Shown in pieces: positions 19,580 to 28,698 of a stretch of DNA of 64,000 nucleotides (position 1 is its first letter; each line of letters starts with the position of its first letter). Source of the DNA: Anaeromyxobacter terrae (GTDB taxonomy: Bacteria; Myxococcota; Myxococcia; Myxococcales; Anaeromyxobacteraceae). Both the position numbers and the translations under genes were made by a program. Under the pieces are notes generated by a model. That model did not search any database. It was not told the DNA's origin and saw only the letters and a list, made by a program, of their open reading frames with translations. The stretch is from assembly GCF_022690685.1 (NCBI RefSeq), contig NZ_JALCYY010000007.1, positions 1-64,000 of the forward strand, written 5' to 3'.

Positions 19580-20182
19580 CTGAGCGGAACGCGCGAGATC
19601 GGGGCGAGCGAAGAGAAGCGCGCCCTCCGCGCCGCTCTCGTCGCCGCCCGCCGCGCCGTCCCCCCTGCCGAGCGGCTCGAGAAGTCCCGCACCATCGCAG
19701 CGCGGCTCGACGAGGTCCCCGCCTTTCGCTCGGCGCGCATCATCGCCCTCTACTCCGGGCTCGGCGCGGAGGTCGATACGGGCGCGATCGCCGCCCGCGC
19801 GCTCGCCCGCGGCGCCCTCCTCGTCTTCCCTCGCGTGGTCCCCGGCGATCGCCGCCTCGCCTTCGGGCGCTGCGCGCCGGACGCGCTCGCGTCCGGCTCC
19901 CTCGGCGCGCTGGAGCCGCCCGCCGACGCGCCCGAGGTTCCGCGCGAGGCGGTGGACCTGGTCCTCATGCCGGGCGTCGCGTTCTCGGCGGACGGTCACC
20001 GGCTCGGCCGCGGCGGCGGCTACTACGACGCCACCCTCGAGTCGATGCCGCGCGCCGTTCGCATCGGCCTGGCCTTCGAGCTCCAGGTCGTGCCCGCCCT
20101 GCCGTTCGAGGCGCACGACGCGCGCCTCGACGCGCTCGTGACGGAGGAGCGCACGCTCCTGTTCCGCCGAGAATCCCGTTGA
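19580..20182 (+). CDS. ygfA: 5-formyltetrahydrofolate cyclo-ligase
   Basis: About 200 residues, the family's normal size (E. coli YgfA 182-200). It has an N-terminal EKRALRAALVAARRA, the ATP/substrate segment LPGVAFSADGHRLGRGGGYYD (glycine-rich loop) and a hydrophobic DALVTEERTL end. The enzyme converts 5-formyl-THF to 5,10-methenyl-THF using ATP. No ATG or GTG precedes the conserved region. A CTG at 19580 follows GGAGG by 5 nt; a TTG at 19562 lies in the 6S U-run. CTG is preferred but unproven. Expression by read-through from the 6S promoter is likely, as in other bacteria. Confidence 0.85.
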   Translation: MSGTREIGASEEKRALRAALVAARRAVPPAERLEKSRTIAARLDEVPAFRSARIIALYSGLGAEVDTGAIAARALARGALLVFPRVVPGDRRLAFGRCAPDALASGSLGALEPPADAPEVPREAVDLVLMPGVAFSADGHRLGRGGGYYDATLESMPRAVRIGLAFELQVVPALPFEAHDARLDALVTEERTLLFRRESR

Positions 20183-20215
20183 CGCGGGACCCTCCCGCTT
20201 GCGACACCTCCAACC

Positions 20216-21010
20216 TTGAAGGTCCTCTTCCTCGGTGACGTCTTCGGAAAGCCCGGCCGCCAGGCCGTGCAGCGGCTCGTCCCGCGCCTCATCGCGCGGG
20301 AGGGGCTCGACCTCGTGATCGCGAACGCGGAGAACTCGGCGTCGGGCGTGGGCGTCACGCCGGACACCGCCGAGGAGCTCCTCGCCGCCGAGGTCGACCT
20401 CCTCACGAGCGGCAACCACATCTGGTCCAAGCGCGAGATCGTGCCGTACCTCGAGCGCCCGGACGCCCGCCTGCTGCGCCCGGCGAACTATCCGCCCGGC
20501 ACGCCGGGCCGGGGCCGTGCCGTCGTGCGGACGCCCGACGGCCGCCGCCTCGGCGTCGTGAACCTCGAGGGGCGCGTGTTCATGCGCTCGCTCGAGGATC
20601 CGTTCCGGGTCGCGGAGGAGGAGATCGCCGCCCTGCGGGCCGAGGGCGTGAAGGCGATCCTCGTCGACATGCACTGCGAGGCGACGAGCGAGAAGAACGC
20701 GATGGGCCACTTCCTCGACGGCAGAGTCTCGGCGGTGCTCGGCACGCACACGCACGTGCAGACCGCCGACGCGCGCGTCCTCGCCGGCGGCACCGCCTTC
20801 GTCACCGACGTGGGGATGTGCGGGCCGTGGGACTCGGTCATCGGCGTGAAGAAGGAGCTCGTCGTGGAGCGCTTCCTCACCGCGCGCCCCGTGCCGTTCG
20901 AGCCGGCGAAGCGCGACGTGTGGCTCCAGGGCGCCATCCTGGACATCGACGAAGACAGCGGCCGCGCGCGCGCCATCGCGCGCGTGCAGGAGAGGCTCGA
21001 GGAGACCTAG
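20216..21010 (+). CDS. YmdB-family metallophosphoesterase
   Basis: This 264-residue protein equals B. subtilis YmdB in length. It opens with MKVLFLGDVFGKPGR (TTG start) and carries NAENSASGVGVT, LLTSGNHIWSKRE (metal-binding Asn-His), DMHCEATSEKNAMG and GTHTHVQTADARVL (metal His). These are the dinuclear-metal ligands of this calcineurin-like family. YmdB hydrolyses 2',3'-cyclic nucleotides (and reportedly cAMP) and affects RNA turnover and biofilm decisions in Bacillus. It sits 33 bp after the cyclo-ligase and 3 bp before tyrS, so it is probably part of one operon. Confidence 0.88.
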   Translation: MKVLFLGDVFGKPGRQAVQRLVPRLIAREGLDLVIANAENSASGVGVTPDTAEELLAAEVDLLTSGNHIWSKREIVPYLERPDARLLRPANYPPGTPGRGRAVVRTPDGRRLGVVNLEGRVFMRSLEDPFRVAEEEIAALRAEGVKAILVDMHCEATSEKNAMGHFLDGRVSAVLGTHTHVQTADARVLAGGTAFVTDVGMCGPWDSVIGVKKELVVERFLTARPVPFEPAKRDVWLQGAILDIDEDSGRARAIARVQERLEET

Positions 21011-21013
21011 GCG

Positions 21014-22264
21014 ATGGACCCCAACGCGAAGCTCAGGAGCGCGACGCCGGACGAGCAGTTCCAGGAGGTCACCCGCGCGGCGGTGGACCTGCACCTCGAG
21101 AAGGACCTCCGCGCGCGGCTCCAGAAGGCGTACGACACGGGCGTGCCGCTGCGGGTGAAGACGGGGTTCGACCCGACCGCGCCGGACCTGCACCTCGGCC
21201 ACACGGTGCTCCTCTCCCGGATGCGCCGCTTCCAGCAGTTCGGCCACACCGTCATCTTCCTCATCGGCGACTTCACCGGCCTCATCGGCGATCCGACCGG
21301 CCGCAACAGCACGCGGCCGCCGCTCACGCCCGAGCAGCTCGCGGAGAACGCCGAGACCTACAAGAAGCAGGTCTTCAGGATCCTCGATCCCGCCGTGACC
21401 GAGGTCCGCTACAACTCCGAGTGGCTCGGCAAGATGGGCTTCGCCGACGTCATCCGGCTCGCGTCGCGCTACACGGTCGCGCGCATGCTCGAGCGCGACG
21501 ACTTCAAGAAGCGCCACACCGGCAACATCCCCATCAGCGTGCACGAGTTCCTCTACCCGCTCGCGCAGGCGTACGACTCGGTCGCGCTGAAGGCGGACGT
21601 CGAGCTCGGCTCGTCGGACCAGCTCTTCAACCTGCTCGTCGGCCGCGCGATCATGCCGGACTACCAGCTCGCGCCGCAGGTGGTGCTCACCGGCCCGATC
21701 CTCGAGGGGCTCGACGCGAAGCTCGATCCCATCTCCGGCCGGATCTCCGGCAGCAAGATGTCGAAGTCGCTCGGCAACTACGTGGGCGTCGCCGAGGCGC
21801 CGGAGGAGCAGTTCGGCAAGCTCATGAGCGTCAGCGACGACCTCATGTGGCGCTACTACGAGCTCCTCTCCGACCGGACGAGCGCCGAGATCGGCGCGCT
21901 CCGGGCCGGGCACCCGAAGGACGCGAAGATCGCCCTCGCGAAGGAGATCGTCACCCGCTTCCACGGCGCGGACGCCGCGCGGCGGGCGGAGGAGCACTTC
22001 GCGCAGGTGCACGCGCGGCGCGAGGTGCCGGACGAGGTCGAGGAGCGGTCCGTCGCGCTCGACGGGCAGCCGAGCCTCCCGCTCGCGCGCCTGCTCGCGG
22101 ACGTGAAGGTGGTCGCCTCCGGCAGCGAGGCGCGCCGGCTCATCGCCCAGGGCGGCGTGTCGGTGAACGGCGAGCGCGTGTCCGACGACAAGGCCACCCT
22201 CGGCGCGGGCGAGTGGCTCGTGAAGGTCGGGAAGCGCCGCTTCGTCAGGCTGAAGCTCGCCTGA
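21014..22264 (+). CDS. tyrS: Tyrosyl-tRNA synthetase
   Basis: This 416-residue class I synthetase (E. coli 424) has the HIGH-like HLGH in DPTAPDLHLGHTVLL, an ATP-binding KMSKS in SGSKMSKSLGN (about 246) and a C-terminal S4 RNA-binding domain starting around SLPLARLLADVKVVASGSE. It charges tRNA-Tyr. The long connective region (IPISVHEFLYPL) fits the TyrRS subtype of Gram-negative bacteria also called TyrZ-like. It follows the YmdB gene by 3 bp. Confidence 0.95.
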   Translation: MDPNAKLRSATPDEQFQEVTRAAVDLHLEKDLRARLQKAYDTGVPLRVKTGFDPTAPDLHLGHTVLLSRMRRFQQFGHTVIFLIGDFTGLIGDPTGRNSTRPPLTPEQLAENAETYKKQVFRILDPAVTEVRYNSEWLGKMGFADVIRLASRYTVARMLERDDFKKRHTGNIPISVHEFLYPLAQAYDSVALKADVELGSSDQLFNLLVGRAIMPDYQLAPQVVLTGPILEGLDAKLDPISGRISGSKMSKSLGNYVGVAEAPEEQFGKLMSVSDDLMWRYYELLSDRTSAEIGALRAGHPKDAKIALAKEIVTRFHGADAARRAEEHFAQVHARREVPDEVEERSVALDGQPSLPLARLLADVKVVASGSEARRLIAQGGVSVNGERVSDDKATLGAGEWLVKVGKRRFVRLKLA

Positions 22265-22296
22265 GGCTGCCTCTCACCCGTTGAGCGACGCGCGGA

Positions 22297-23211
<915 letters not shown>

Positions 23212-23279
23212 GTGCTCGATTTGCCGCCCCGGGGCGGCGGCGGGTATCCTGCGCGCTCTCGCAGAGCAGTCAAGCCGAC

Positions 23280-23660
23280 ATGTCCCGGACCAAGACCGCC
23301 CTGCTCTGCGCCGTCGCCCTCACCGGGCTCGCCGCCACCGTCCGCTCCTCCCTCCGCGTGCGCTCCCTCGAGGCGGAGCTCCAGTCCGCCCGCATCGCCG
23401 GGCAGGCGGAGGGCGCCTCGTTCGTCGAGACGCTGCGGGGCGAGCACGCGGAGCGGCAGCGACTCGCGTTCGACCGCCGCCGCGATGTCGCCCTGGCGCT
23501 CGCGGGGGCCCGCCGCGACCGGCTCCTCGGGGCCCTCGCGATCGCCGCCGCCGCGCTCGGCCTCGGCTCGGGACGCGTGCTCTCGCGGCTCGCCGCGGAG
23601 GTCGAAGAGGACCGTCGCCACGTCCGCGCGGACGCGGAACGCGGACCGAATCGGTCCTGA
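23280..23660 (+). CDS. Small hypothetical membrane protein with coiled-coil region
   Basis: This 126-residue protein has a hydrophobic N-terminal segment (residues 7-23), a charged helical middle that could form a coiled coil, and a second hydrophobic segment (about 82-100) followed by an acidic/basic tail. It is divergently arranged with rlmE. I do not recognise a family. Its layout suggests an inner-membrane protein with both ends in the cytoplasm. Codon use is like its neighbours, supporting a real gene. Confidence 0.6.
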   Translation: MSRTKTALLCAVALTGLAATVRSSLRVRSLEAELQSARIAGQAEGASFVETLRGEHAERQRLAFDRRRDVALALAGARRDRLLGALAIAAAALGLGSGRVLSRLAAEVEEDRRHVRADAERGPNRS

Positions 23661-23721
23661 CCGCCGGCAAATGTCGATTGGAAAGGTCTGGATTTTCCCC
23701 AGGAAATTCGCGGGCCCACGC

Positions 23722-23990
<269 letters not shown>

Positions 23991-24014
23991 GCGGACTCAG
24001 ACGGCGGTGACCCC

Positions 24015-24056
24015 GCGCCGGCCCGTCCCCAGGGGACGCGCCGGCGCTTCGCTTTT
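24015..24056 (+). terminator. Terminator between the two ferredoxin genes
   Basis: A GCGCCGG...CCGGCGC stem containing an inner CGTCCCC/GGGGACG stem is followed by TTCGCTTTT. Confidence 0.75.
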
Positions 24057-24173
24057 GGAAGGACGGCCCGGGCGGGCGCCAGGACGCTCCGGGCGCTTGG
24101 AGTATCCTGTCGCGCACCGGGCGGCGGACGGCCCGATGGACCCGCGCGGCCGGCGCCGCACCAGGAGCAGAGC

Positions 24174-24476
24174 ATGGCGACCAAGATCACGGACGAGTGC
24201 ATCAACTGCGGCGCGTGCGAGCCCGAGTGCCCGAACAGCGCGATCACCCAGGGCGAGGACATCTACGTCATCGACCCGAACCTCTGCACCGAGTGCGTCG
24301 GCTTCCACGGCGAGGAGGCCTGCGCTGCGGTGTGCCCGGTGGACTGCTGCATCCCGGACGAGGAGAAGGCCGAGACCGAGGAGCAGCTCTACGCGCGCCT
24401 CGCGATCGTCCACCCGGACAAGCAGTTCCCGCCGCTCGCCGAGCTCACCTCGGCGCTGTCGCGCTTCCGCAAGTAG
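24174..24476 (+). CDS. 2[4Fe-4S] ferredoxin, Allochromatium type, C-terminally extended (copy 2)
   Basis: This 100-residue paralogue of the preceding ferredoxin is nearly identical through the first cluster motif. Cysteines are at 9, 12, 15 and 19, then 38, 41, 50, 54 and 58. A 40-residue acidic/hydrophobic extension (from about residue 60) ends in ALSRFRK, longer than the usual Alvin-type C-terminal helix. The extension may set partner choice. The first gene lacks it, which suggests duplication followed by loss or gain of the tail. Confidence 0.92.
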   Translation: MATKITDECINCGACEPECPNSAITQGEDIYVIDPNLCTECVGFHGEEACAAVCPVDCCIPDEEKAETEEQLYARLAIVHPDKQFPPLAELTSALSRFRK

Positions 24477-24504
24477 CGCGGGCGCTTCGGCCCGGGAGTC
24501 TCGA

Positions 24505-24536
24505 ACGCCCCGCCCGCCTCGCAGCGCGCGGGGCGT
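24505..24536 (+). terminator. Hairpin after ferredoxin 2
   Basis: ACGCCCCGC pairs with GCGGGGCGT, followed by CGTCGTCTTA. There is no clean U-run, so termination is only likely. Confidence 0.5.
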
Positions 24537-24572
24537 CGTCGTCTTAGGTGGATCCACCCTGAGGAGGCATCG

Positions 24573-26225
24573 ATGGAGACGCTCACCGGTGGCCGGCTCG
24601 TCGCCCGCATGCTGCGCAAGGAGGGGGTGACGACGGCGTTCACGCTGTCCGGCCTGCACGTCGCGCCCATCTACGCGGGCTGCGTGGACGAGGGCGTCCG
24701 GCTCGTCGACACCCGCCACGAGCAGGCCGCCGCGCACGCCGCCGACGCCTGGGCGCGGCTCACGCGCGGCGTGGGCGTCGCCATCGTCACCGCGGGCCCG
24801 GGGGTCACCGACGCCGTGACCGGCGTCGCGAACGCCTGGGCGGCGAACGTGCCGCTCGTGCTCCTGGGCGGCGCCGCGCCGACCTTCAACCAGGGGCGCG
24901 GATCGCTGCAGGAGATGCCGCAGGTCCAGCTCTTCGCGGGCATCACCAAGTGGTCGGACCGCGTCCCCTCCGCGGACCTCGTGCCGAGCTTCCTCGCGAA
25001 GGCGTTCCGCGTGGCGCGCGCCGGGCGGCCGGGCCCGGTCTTCCTCGAGCTGCCCTGGGACGTGCTCTCGAACGGCGCCGACGAGGCGCTCGCCGAGGCG
25101 CAGACGCTGTACCGCACCGACGCGCGGATGCCCGGCGACCCGCGCAAGCTCGACGCCGCGCTCGCGCTCCTCGCCCGCGCCGAGCGGCCGGTGCTGCTCG
25201 GCGGCTCGTCGGTCTGGTGGGACGACGGCGTGGACGCGCTCGCGCGGCTCGCCACGCGCAGCGGGATCCCGGTCTACCTGAACGGCATGGGGCGCGGCTG
25301 CCTCCCGCCCGACCACCCGTCGGCGTTCCAGCTCTCGCGCAAGGAGGCGCTCGCGCAGGCGGACGTGGTCGTCGTCGTGGGCACGCCGCTCGACTTCCGC
25401 GTCGGCTACGGCACCGAGCCCACCTTCGCCCCCGGCGCCCGCGTCGTGCAGGTGGACGTGGAGGGCGCCGAGATCGGCCGGAACCGTCCGGTCGAGGTGG
25501 GCATCGTCGGCGACGCGCGGAGCGTGCTCGAGGCGCTCGAGGCGGGCGCGAAGCTCGCGCCGGGCGCGGCGGGGTGGCGGACGTTCCTGCGCGAGAAGGA
25601 GACCGCCCGCGCGGAGAAGCAGCGCGCGTACGAGGAGAGCGACCAGCGGCCCATCCACCACTTCCGGCTCGCGAAGGCGCTCGACCGCGTGGCGTCTCGC
25701 GCGGGCGACGTGACCTTCGTCGGCGACGGCGGGAACGTGGTCGCGGTCGCGGCGAAGGTGCTGAAGGTGCGGAAGCCCGGGCGCTGGCTCGACCCGGGCC
25801 CGCTCGGCTGCCTCGGCGTCGGCGCGCCGTTCGCGATCGCCGCGAAGCTGCTCGCGCCGGAGCGACCCGTGTGCGTCGTCCAGGGCGACGGCGCGTTCGG
25901 CCTGAACGGCTTCGACTTCGAGACCGCCGTGCGGTTCGGGCTGCCGATGGTGGTCGTCGTCGGGAACGACGCCGCCTGGGGACAGATCCTCGTCCCGCAG
26001 CGCGGCCTCTACGGCGACGACCACGCGGTCGCGACGAAGCTCGCGCCCACCCGCTACGACCGCGTCGTCGAGGCGTTCGGCGGCAAGGGCGAGCACGTCG
26101 ACGACCCGGCCGACCTCGAGCCCGCGCTCGAGCGCGCGTTCGCCTCGGGGACGGTCTACTGCGTGGACGTGGCGATCGATCCGGAGGCGGCGGCGGCGAG
26201 CGGGGCGGCGGGGTACGCGATCTAG
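24573..26225 (+). CDS. Thiamine diphosphate-dependent enzyme (acetolactate synthase / 2-hydroxyacyl-CoA lyase-like)
   Basis: This 550-residue protein has the three-domain plan of the POX/AHAS family. The PYR domain has the catalytic Glu50 in TRHEQAAAHAADAWAR. A Rossmann-like middle domain follows. The PP domain carries the ThDP motif starting QGDGAFGLN (about 437) and ending with VVGNDAAWG. An SD site GAGGAGG lies about 7 nt before the ATG. Family members decarboxylate 2-oxo acids or cleave 2-hydroxyacyl-CoA. No AHAS small subunit or acyl-CoA gene is adjacent, and the details do not settle the substrate. The next gene, an isochorismatase-like hydrolase, is probably co-transcribed. Confidence 0.87.
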   Translation: METLTGGRLVARMLRKEGVTTAFTLSGLHVAPIYAGCVDEGVRLVDTRHEQAAAHAADAWARLTRGVGVAIVTAGPGVTDAVTGVANAWAANVPLVLLGGAAPTFNQGRGSLQEMPQVQLFAGITKWSDRVPSADLVPSFLAKAFRVARAGRPGPVFLELPWDVLSNGADEALAEAQTLYRTDARMPGDPRKLDAALALLARAERPVLLGGSSVWWDDGVDALARLATRSGIPVYLNGMGRGCLPPDHPSAFQLSRKEALAQADVVVVVGTPLDFRVGYGTEPTFAPGARVVQVDVEGAEIGRNRPVEVGIVGDARSVLEALEAGAKLAPGAAGWRTFLREKETARAEKQRAYEESDQRPIHHFRLAKALDRVASRAGDVTFVGDGGNVVAVAAKVLKVRKPGRWLDPGPLGCLGVGAPFAIAAKLLAPERPVCVVQGDGAFGLNGFDFETAVRFGLPMVVVVGNDAAWGQILVPQRGLYGDDHAVATKLAPTRYDRVVEAFGGKGEHVDDPADLEPALERAFASGTVYCVDVAIDPEAAAASGAAGYAI

Positions 26226-26283
26226 GAGTTGGCTTCGAGCCCGGGACCGCCGCTGCCGCGTCGGTTCCCTGCGGAGGTTGGCG

Positions 26284-26841
26284 ATGGGACGCAAGGTGAA
26301 GCTGGACCGGACGACGGCCGCGGTGCTGGTGGTGGACGTGCAGGAGCGGCTCACCCCGGCGATGCCGGAGGAGACGCTCGAGCGGCTCGTGAAGTACGCG
26401 CGCGCGACGATCGGCGCGGCGAAGGAGCTCGGGCTGCCGGTGCTCGCGACCGAGCAGTATCCGAAGGGGCTCGGCCGGACGATCCCGGAGCTCCGCGAGC
26501 TCCTCCCCTCCCCGCCCCTCGAGAAGACCCGCTTCTCCTGCGGCGCCGACCCTGCGTTCGCGGCCGCGCTCGAGCAGACCGGCCGGAGGCAGGTGATCAT
26601 CGTCGGGATGGAGACGCACGTGTGCGTGTTCCAGACGACGCGCGACCTCGTGGCGATGGGCTACGAGGTCCATGTCTGCGCCGACGCCGTGTCGAGCCGG
26701 ACCGAGGAGCACCGCCGCGTCGGCCTCGAGCTCTGCCGCGAGGTGGGCGCCATCGTGACCACCGCGGAGACCGCGATCTTCGACCTGCTGCACGAGGCCG
26801 CGACCCCCGAGTTCCGGAAGGTGGCGCCGCTCGTGAAGTAG
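26284..26841 (+). CDS. Isochorismatase-family cysteine hydrolase
   Basis: This 185-residue protein has the family triad: Asp18 in VVDVQERL, Lys81 in LEKTRFSC and the nucleophile Cys114 in METHVCVFQTT, following the cis-peptide region. Members hydrolyse isochorismate, nicotinamide, N-carbamoyl compounds or simple amides. This short form resembles YcaC/nicotinamidase-like proteins of unassigned substrate. The ATG at 26284 is preceded by GGAGG with 6-nt spacing, which decides the start over the TTG at 26278. It follows the TPP enzyme by 58 bp. Confidence 0.87.
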   Translation: MGRKVKLDRTTAAVLVVDVQERLTPAMPEETLERLVKYARATIGAAKELGLPVLATEQYPKGLGRTIPELRELLPSPPLEKTRFSCGADPAFAAALEQTGRRQVIIVGMETHVCVFQTTRDLVAMGYEVHVCADAVSSRTEEHRRVGLELCREVGAIVTTAETAIFDLLHEAATPEFRKVAPLVK

Positions 26842-26944
26842 CCCCGCGGCCCCGGCCCGGACTCGCCGCCTGCCCTCCGTGCGCCGCAGGCGGAAGCCTC
26901 CCCGCCGCCCGCTCGCCCGTCAGCGCCAGGGAGCGGGAAGCCGG

Positions 26945-26973
26945 TTGACCGTGTCCGGTCGCGGTGCTACGTA
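26945..26973 (+). promoter_or_regulatory. tRNA-Pro promoter
   Basis: TTGACC (26945-26950) and TACGTA (26968-26973) have 17-bp spacing. A start near 26980 precedes the tRNA by about 12 nt. Confidence 0.6.
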
Positions 26974-26991
26974 TCCGCTCCCCGCAGTTCC

Positions 26992-27065
<74 letters not shown>

Positions 27066-27072
27066 CTCTCTG

Positions 27073-27124
27073 AAGGCCCCGGAGTTCCTCGCGAAAGCGA
27101 TCGGCTCCGGGGCCTTCGCTTTTT
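27073..27124 (+). terminator. Terminator after tRNA-Pro
   Basis: AGGCCCCGGAG pairs with CTCCGGGGCCT across a 20-nt loop, followed by TCGCTTTTT. Confidence 0.85.
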
Positions 27125-27279
27125 CGGGTGAGCGGCTGCGGGTTGCGCCCAGGTTGCGCTTTGGCCGCCGCTGCGGGCCGAGCACGCTGCTCAACGACTC
27201 CCGCCGGCCCTACATGCGCGCGCGACACGGTTCGTGAACCACGTTGGCGTGCGTCGCGTTCAGTGCGAGGGTGTTCTCG

Positions 27280-27639
27280 ATGAGGCCAGCCTTCCAAGCC
27301 GTGCTGTGGTGGGAGCGGCGGCGAGTCGTCTTCAACCTCGCGCTGCTCGTGACCGGCATGGTGTCGGGAGCGACGATGGTCGCCGTCGGTGGGCTCATGG
27401 TCGAGCCCGGACAGGACTTCATCGAGCCCACGCTGCTCTTCGTGGGCTCGGCCGCGTTCGCCGTCGTGGCGAATGCGTTCTACTGCGTCGGGTGGATCAG
27501 CGAGCTCCTCTGGAGCGGCGGCGATCCTTCCCGCACGGCCCCGTTCCGCGGGCGCGTGTTCCGGCACGGGACGCTGTTCCCCGTCGCGGTGACGCTCCTT
27601 CCCGCGCTCGTGACAGCCGCCTTGTGGGTGGTCTTCTAG
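27280..27639 (+). CDS. Small hypothetical membrane protein
   Basis: This 119-residue protein has three clear hydrophobic segments (about residues 19-43, 50-75 and 99-119) separated by short charged loops, so it is an integral membrane protein ending at the membrane face. I do not recognise the family. The ATG at 27280 is chosen because the earlier in-frame start adds a non-conserved-looking stretch. It is the first gene after tRNA-Pro. Confidence 0.55.
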   Translation: MRPAFQAVLWWERRRVVFNLALLVTGMVSGATMVAVGGLMVEPGQDFIEPTLLFVGSAAFAVVANAFYCVGWISELLWSGGDPSRTAPFRGRVFRHGTLFPVAVTLLPALVTAALWVVF

Positions 27640-27754
27640 GTGATCGCGCGGCGGCGGTAGACGCGCCACCCGGCGACGAGCTTCGAAGACACCGCCGAGG
27701 TGGGCCCTGCGCGAACTGCAGATGGGGGCGGACGCGACGATCTCGCCGCTTCGC

Positions 27755-28324
27755 TCATCGCGACCATGTGACACAACCTGGCGGTCGCGACGCTTCCGGC
27801 GGCCCGCCGTCGAACGCCGTGACCTGCGCGACACCTCCGCGGCAGTCGTACGTGATCAGCCGGTCGACGTAGACGTCGCCAACGAAGCCGCAGACGAGGA
27901 GCCCGTCCGTCGAGTCGATGAACTTCGGGCCCTCGCACGAGTACGTCGGCTGGCCGCACGCGCTGCGAACCTGGGTGCGAGTCGCGCCGACGCTGACGAC
28001 GCAGGTCCCTCGCTCCTGCGGGACCGTCCACCGCGCGTGCGCCCAGATCCACGGCGGGAATGCGATGCTTGCGTAAAGCGCCGCTGCGACCACAAGCAGC
28101 CTCTGCCACCTCCGGCGCGCGAGCCGCCAGACGAGCACACCAGCCACGAGCGCGGCGAGGAGGGCGACGCTGTAGAGCATCACCTTGTCGGACTCGGATC
28201 GACACGACGCCTCGGCGCACAACCGCGCCGGGCAGACGGAGGCGACCGTGAAGCCGATCAGGCCGGCGGCGAAGAGCGAGTCGAGGCGCTTCAGCGCGGC
28301 AACGGCAGTCCGGGCGATCAGCAT
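27755..28324 (-). CDS. Hypothetical membrane protein with C-terminal BamE-like Cys-containing domain
   Basis: This 189-residue protein has membrane segments near residues 14-30, 48-66 and 72-90. A roughly 85-residue extracytoplasmic C-terminal domain contains five cysteines. Its segment VSVGATRTQVRSACGQPTY resembles the SmpA/BamE-type repeat (G-x-T-x-x-x-V-x-x-x-x-G-x-P). The disulfide potential and beta-rich pattern fit an exported domain. Function is unknown. It is oriented opposite to its neighbours. Confidence 0.55.
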   Translation of the reverse strand: MLIARTAVAALKRLDSLFAAGLIGFTVASVCPARLCAEASCRSESDKVMLYSVALLAALVAGVLVWRLARRRWQRLLVVAAALYASIAFPPWIWAHARWTVPQERGTCVVSVGATRTQVRSACGQPTYSCEGPKFIDSTDGLLVCGFVGDVYVDRLITYDCRGGVAQVTAFDGGPPEASRPPGCVTWSR

Positions 28325-28530
28325 GGAGAACTCTGCGTCAGAGCGTAGCAGCCGGCGACGTTCGGGTCGCCTCATCGCTCTCCGACAGCGGCACGCCTCG
28401 TCGCACCTTCCGCCAGTGAAGGCTCGCGGTTGCCGGCCGAGCACCGTGAGGACGACCCGAGCCCTCGCGCGCAGACCGAGAGCGCGACCCGTCCCGACCG
28501 GACCCGTCCCGACCGAGAGCACCCGTCCCT
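28325..28530. other. Gene-free region upstream of the RAYT repeats
   Basis: No gene is supported. The right half has degenerate copies of CGACCGAGAGC and GACCGGACCCGTCCC, apparently worn copies of the repeat described next. Confidence 0.5.
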
Positions 28531-28574
28531 ACCGAGAGTACCGCCGCGCGAACCGCCGGCCATCCCGCGGCCGT
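28531..28574 (+). repeat. RAYT-linked direct repeat, copy 1
   Basis: A 44-bp unit starts ACCGAGAGTACCGCCGCGCG and ends in GCGGCCGT. It recurs 56 bp downstream with a single mismatch. It holds the core CCGAGAGTA shared by other repeats in this region. Confidence 0.85.
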
Positions 28575-28586
28575 GCGGAGGCCCCG

Positions 28587-28630
28587 ACCGAGAGTACCGC
28601 CGCGCGAACCGCCGGCCATTCCGCGGCCGT
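28587..28630 (+). repeat. RAYT-linked direct repeat, copy 2
   Basis: Second 44-bp copy, ending about 70 bp before the transposase start. The CGGCCATTCCGCGGCCG part can form an imperfect hairpin, as REP sequences do. Confidence 0.85.
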
Positions 28631-28698
28631 TCTCGCATCGCGTAATCGTCTGTGATGACAAGGACGGGCGCGGCACGGCTCCTGCCTGCCCTCGCCGC

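Noticed and set aside
24573-26225. Acetolactate synthase catalytic subunit IlvB
   Set aside because: The fold fits, but there is no small subunit and the neighbour is an isochorismatase-like hydrolase. The ThDP family is certain; the specific enzyme is not.
27120-27240. Gene between the tRNA terminator and the first membrane-protein gene
   Set aside because: The region is short and has no start with a ribosome site; it looks like leader DNA.
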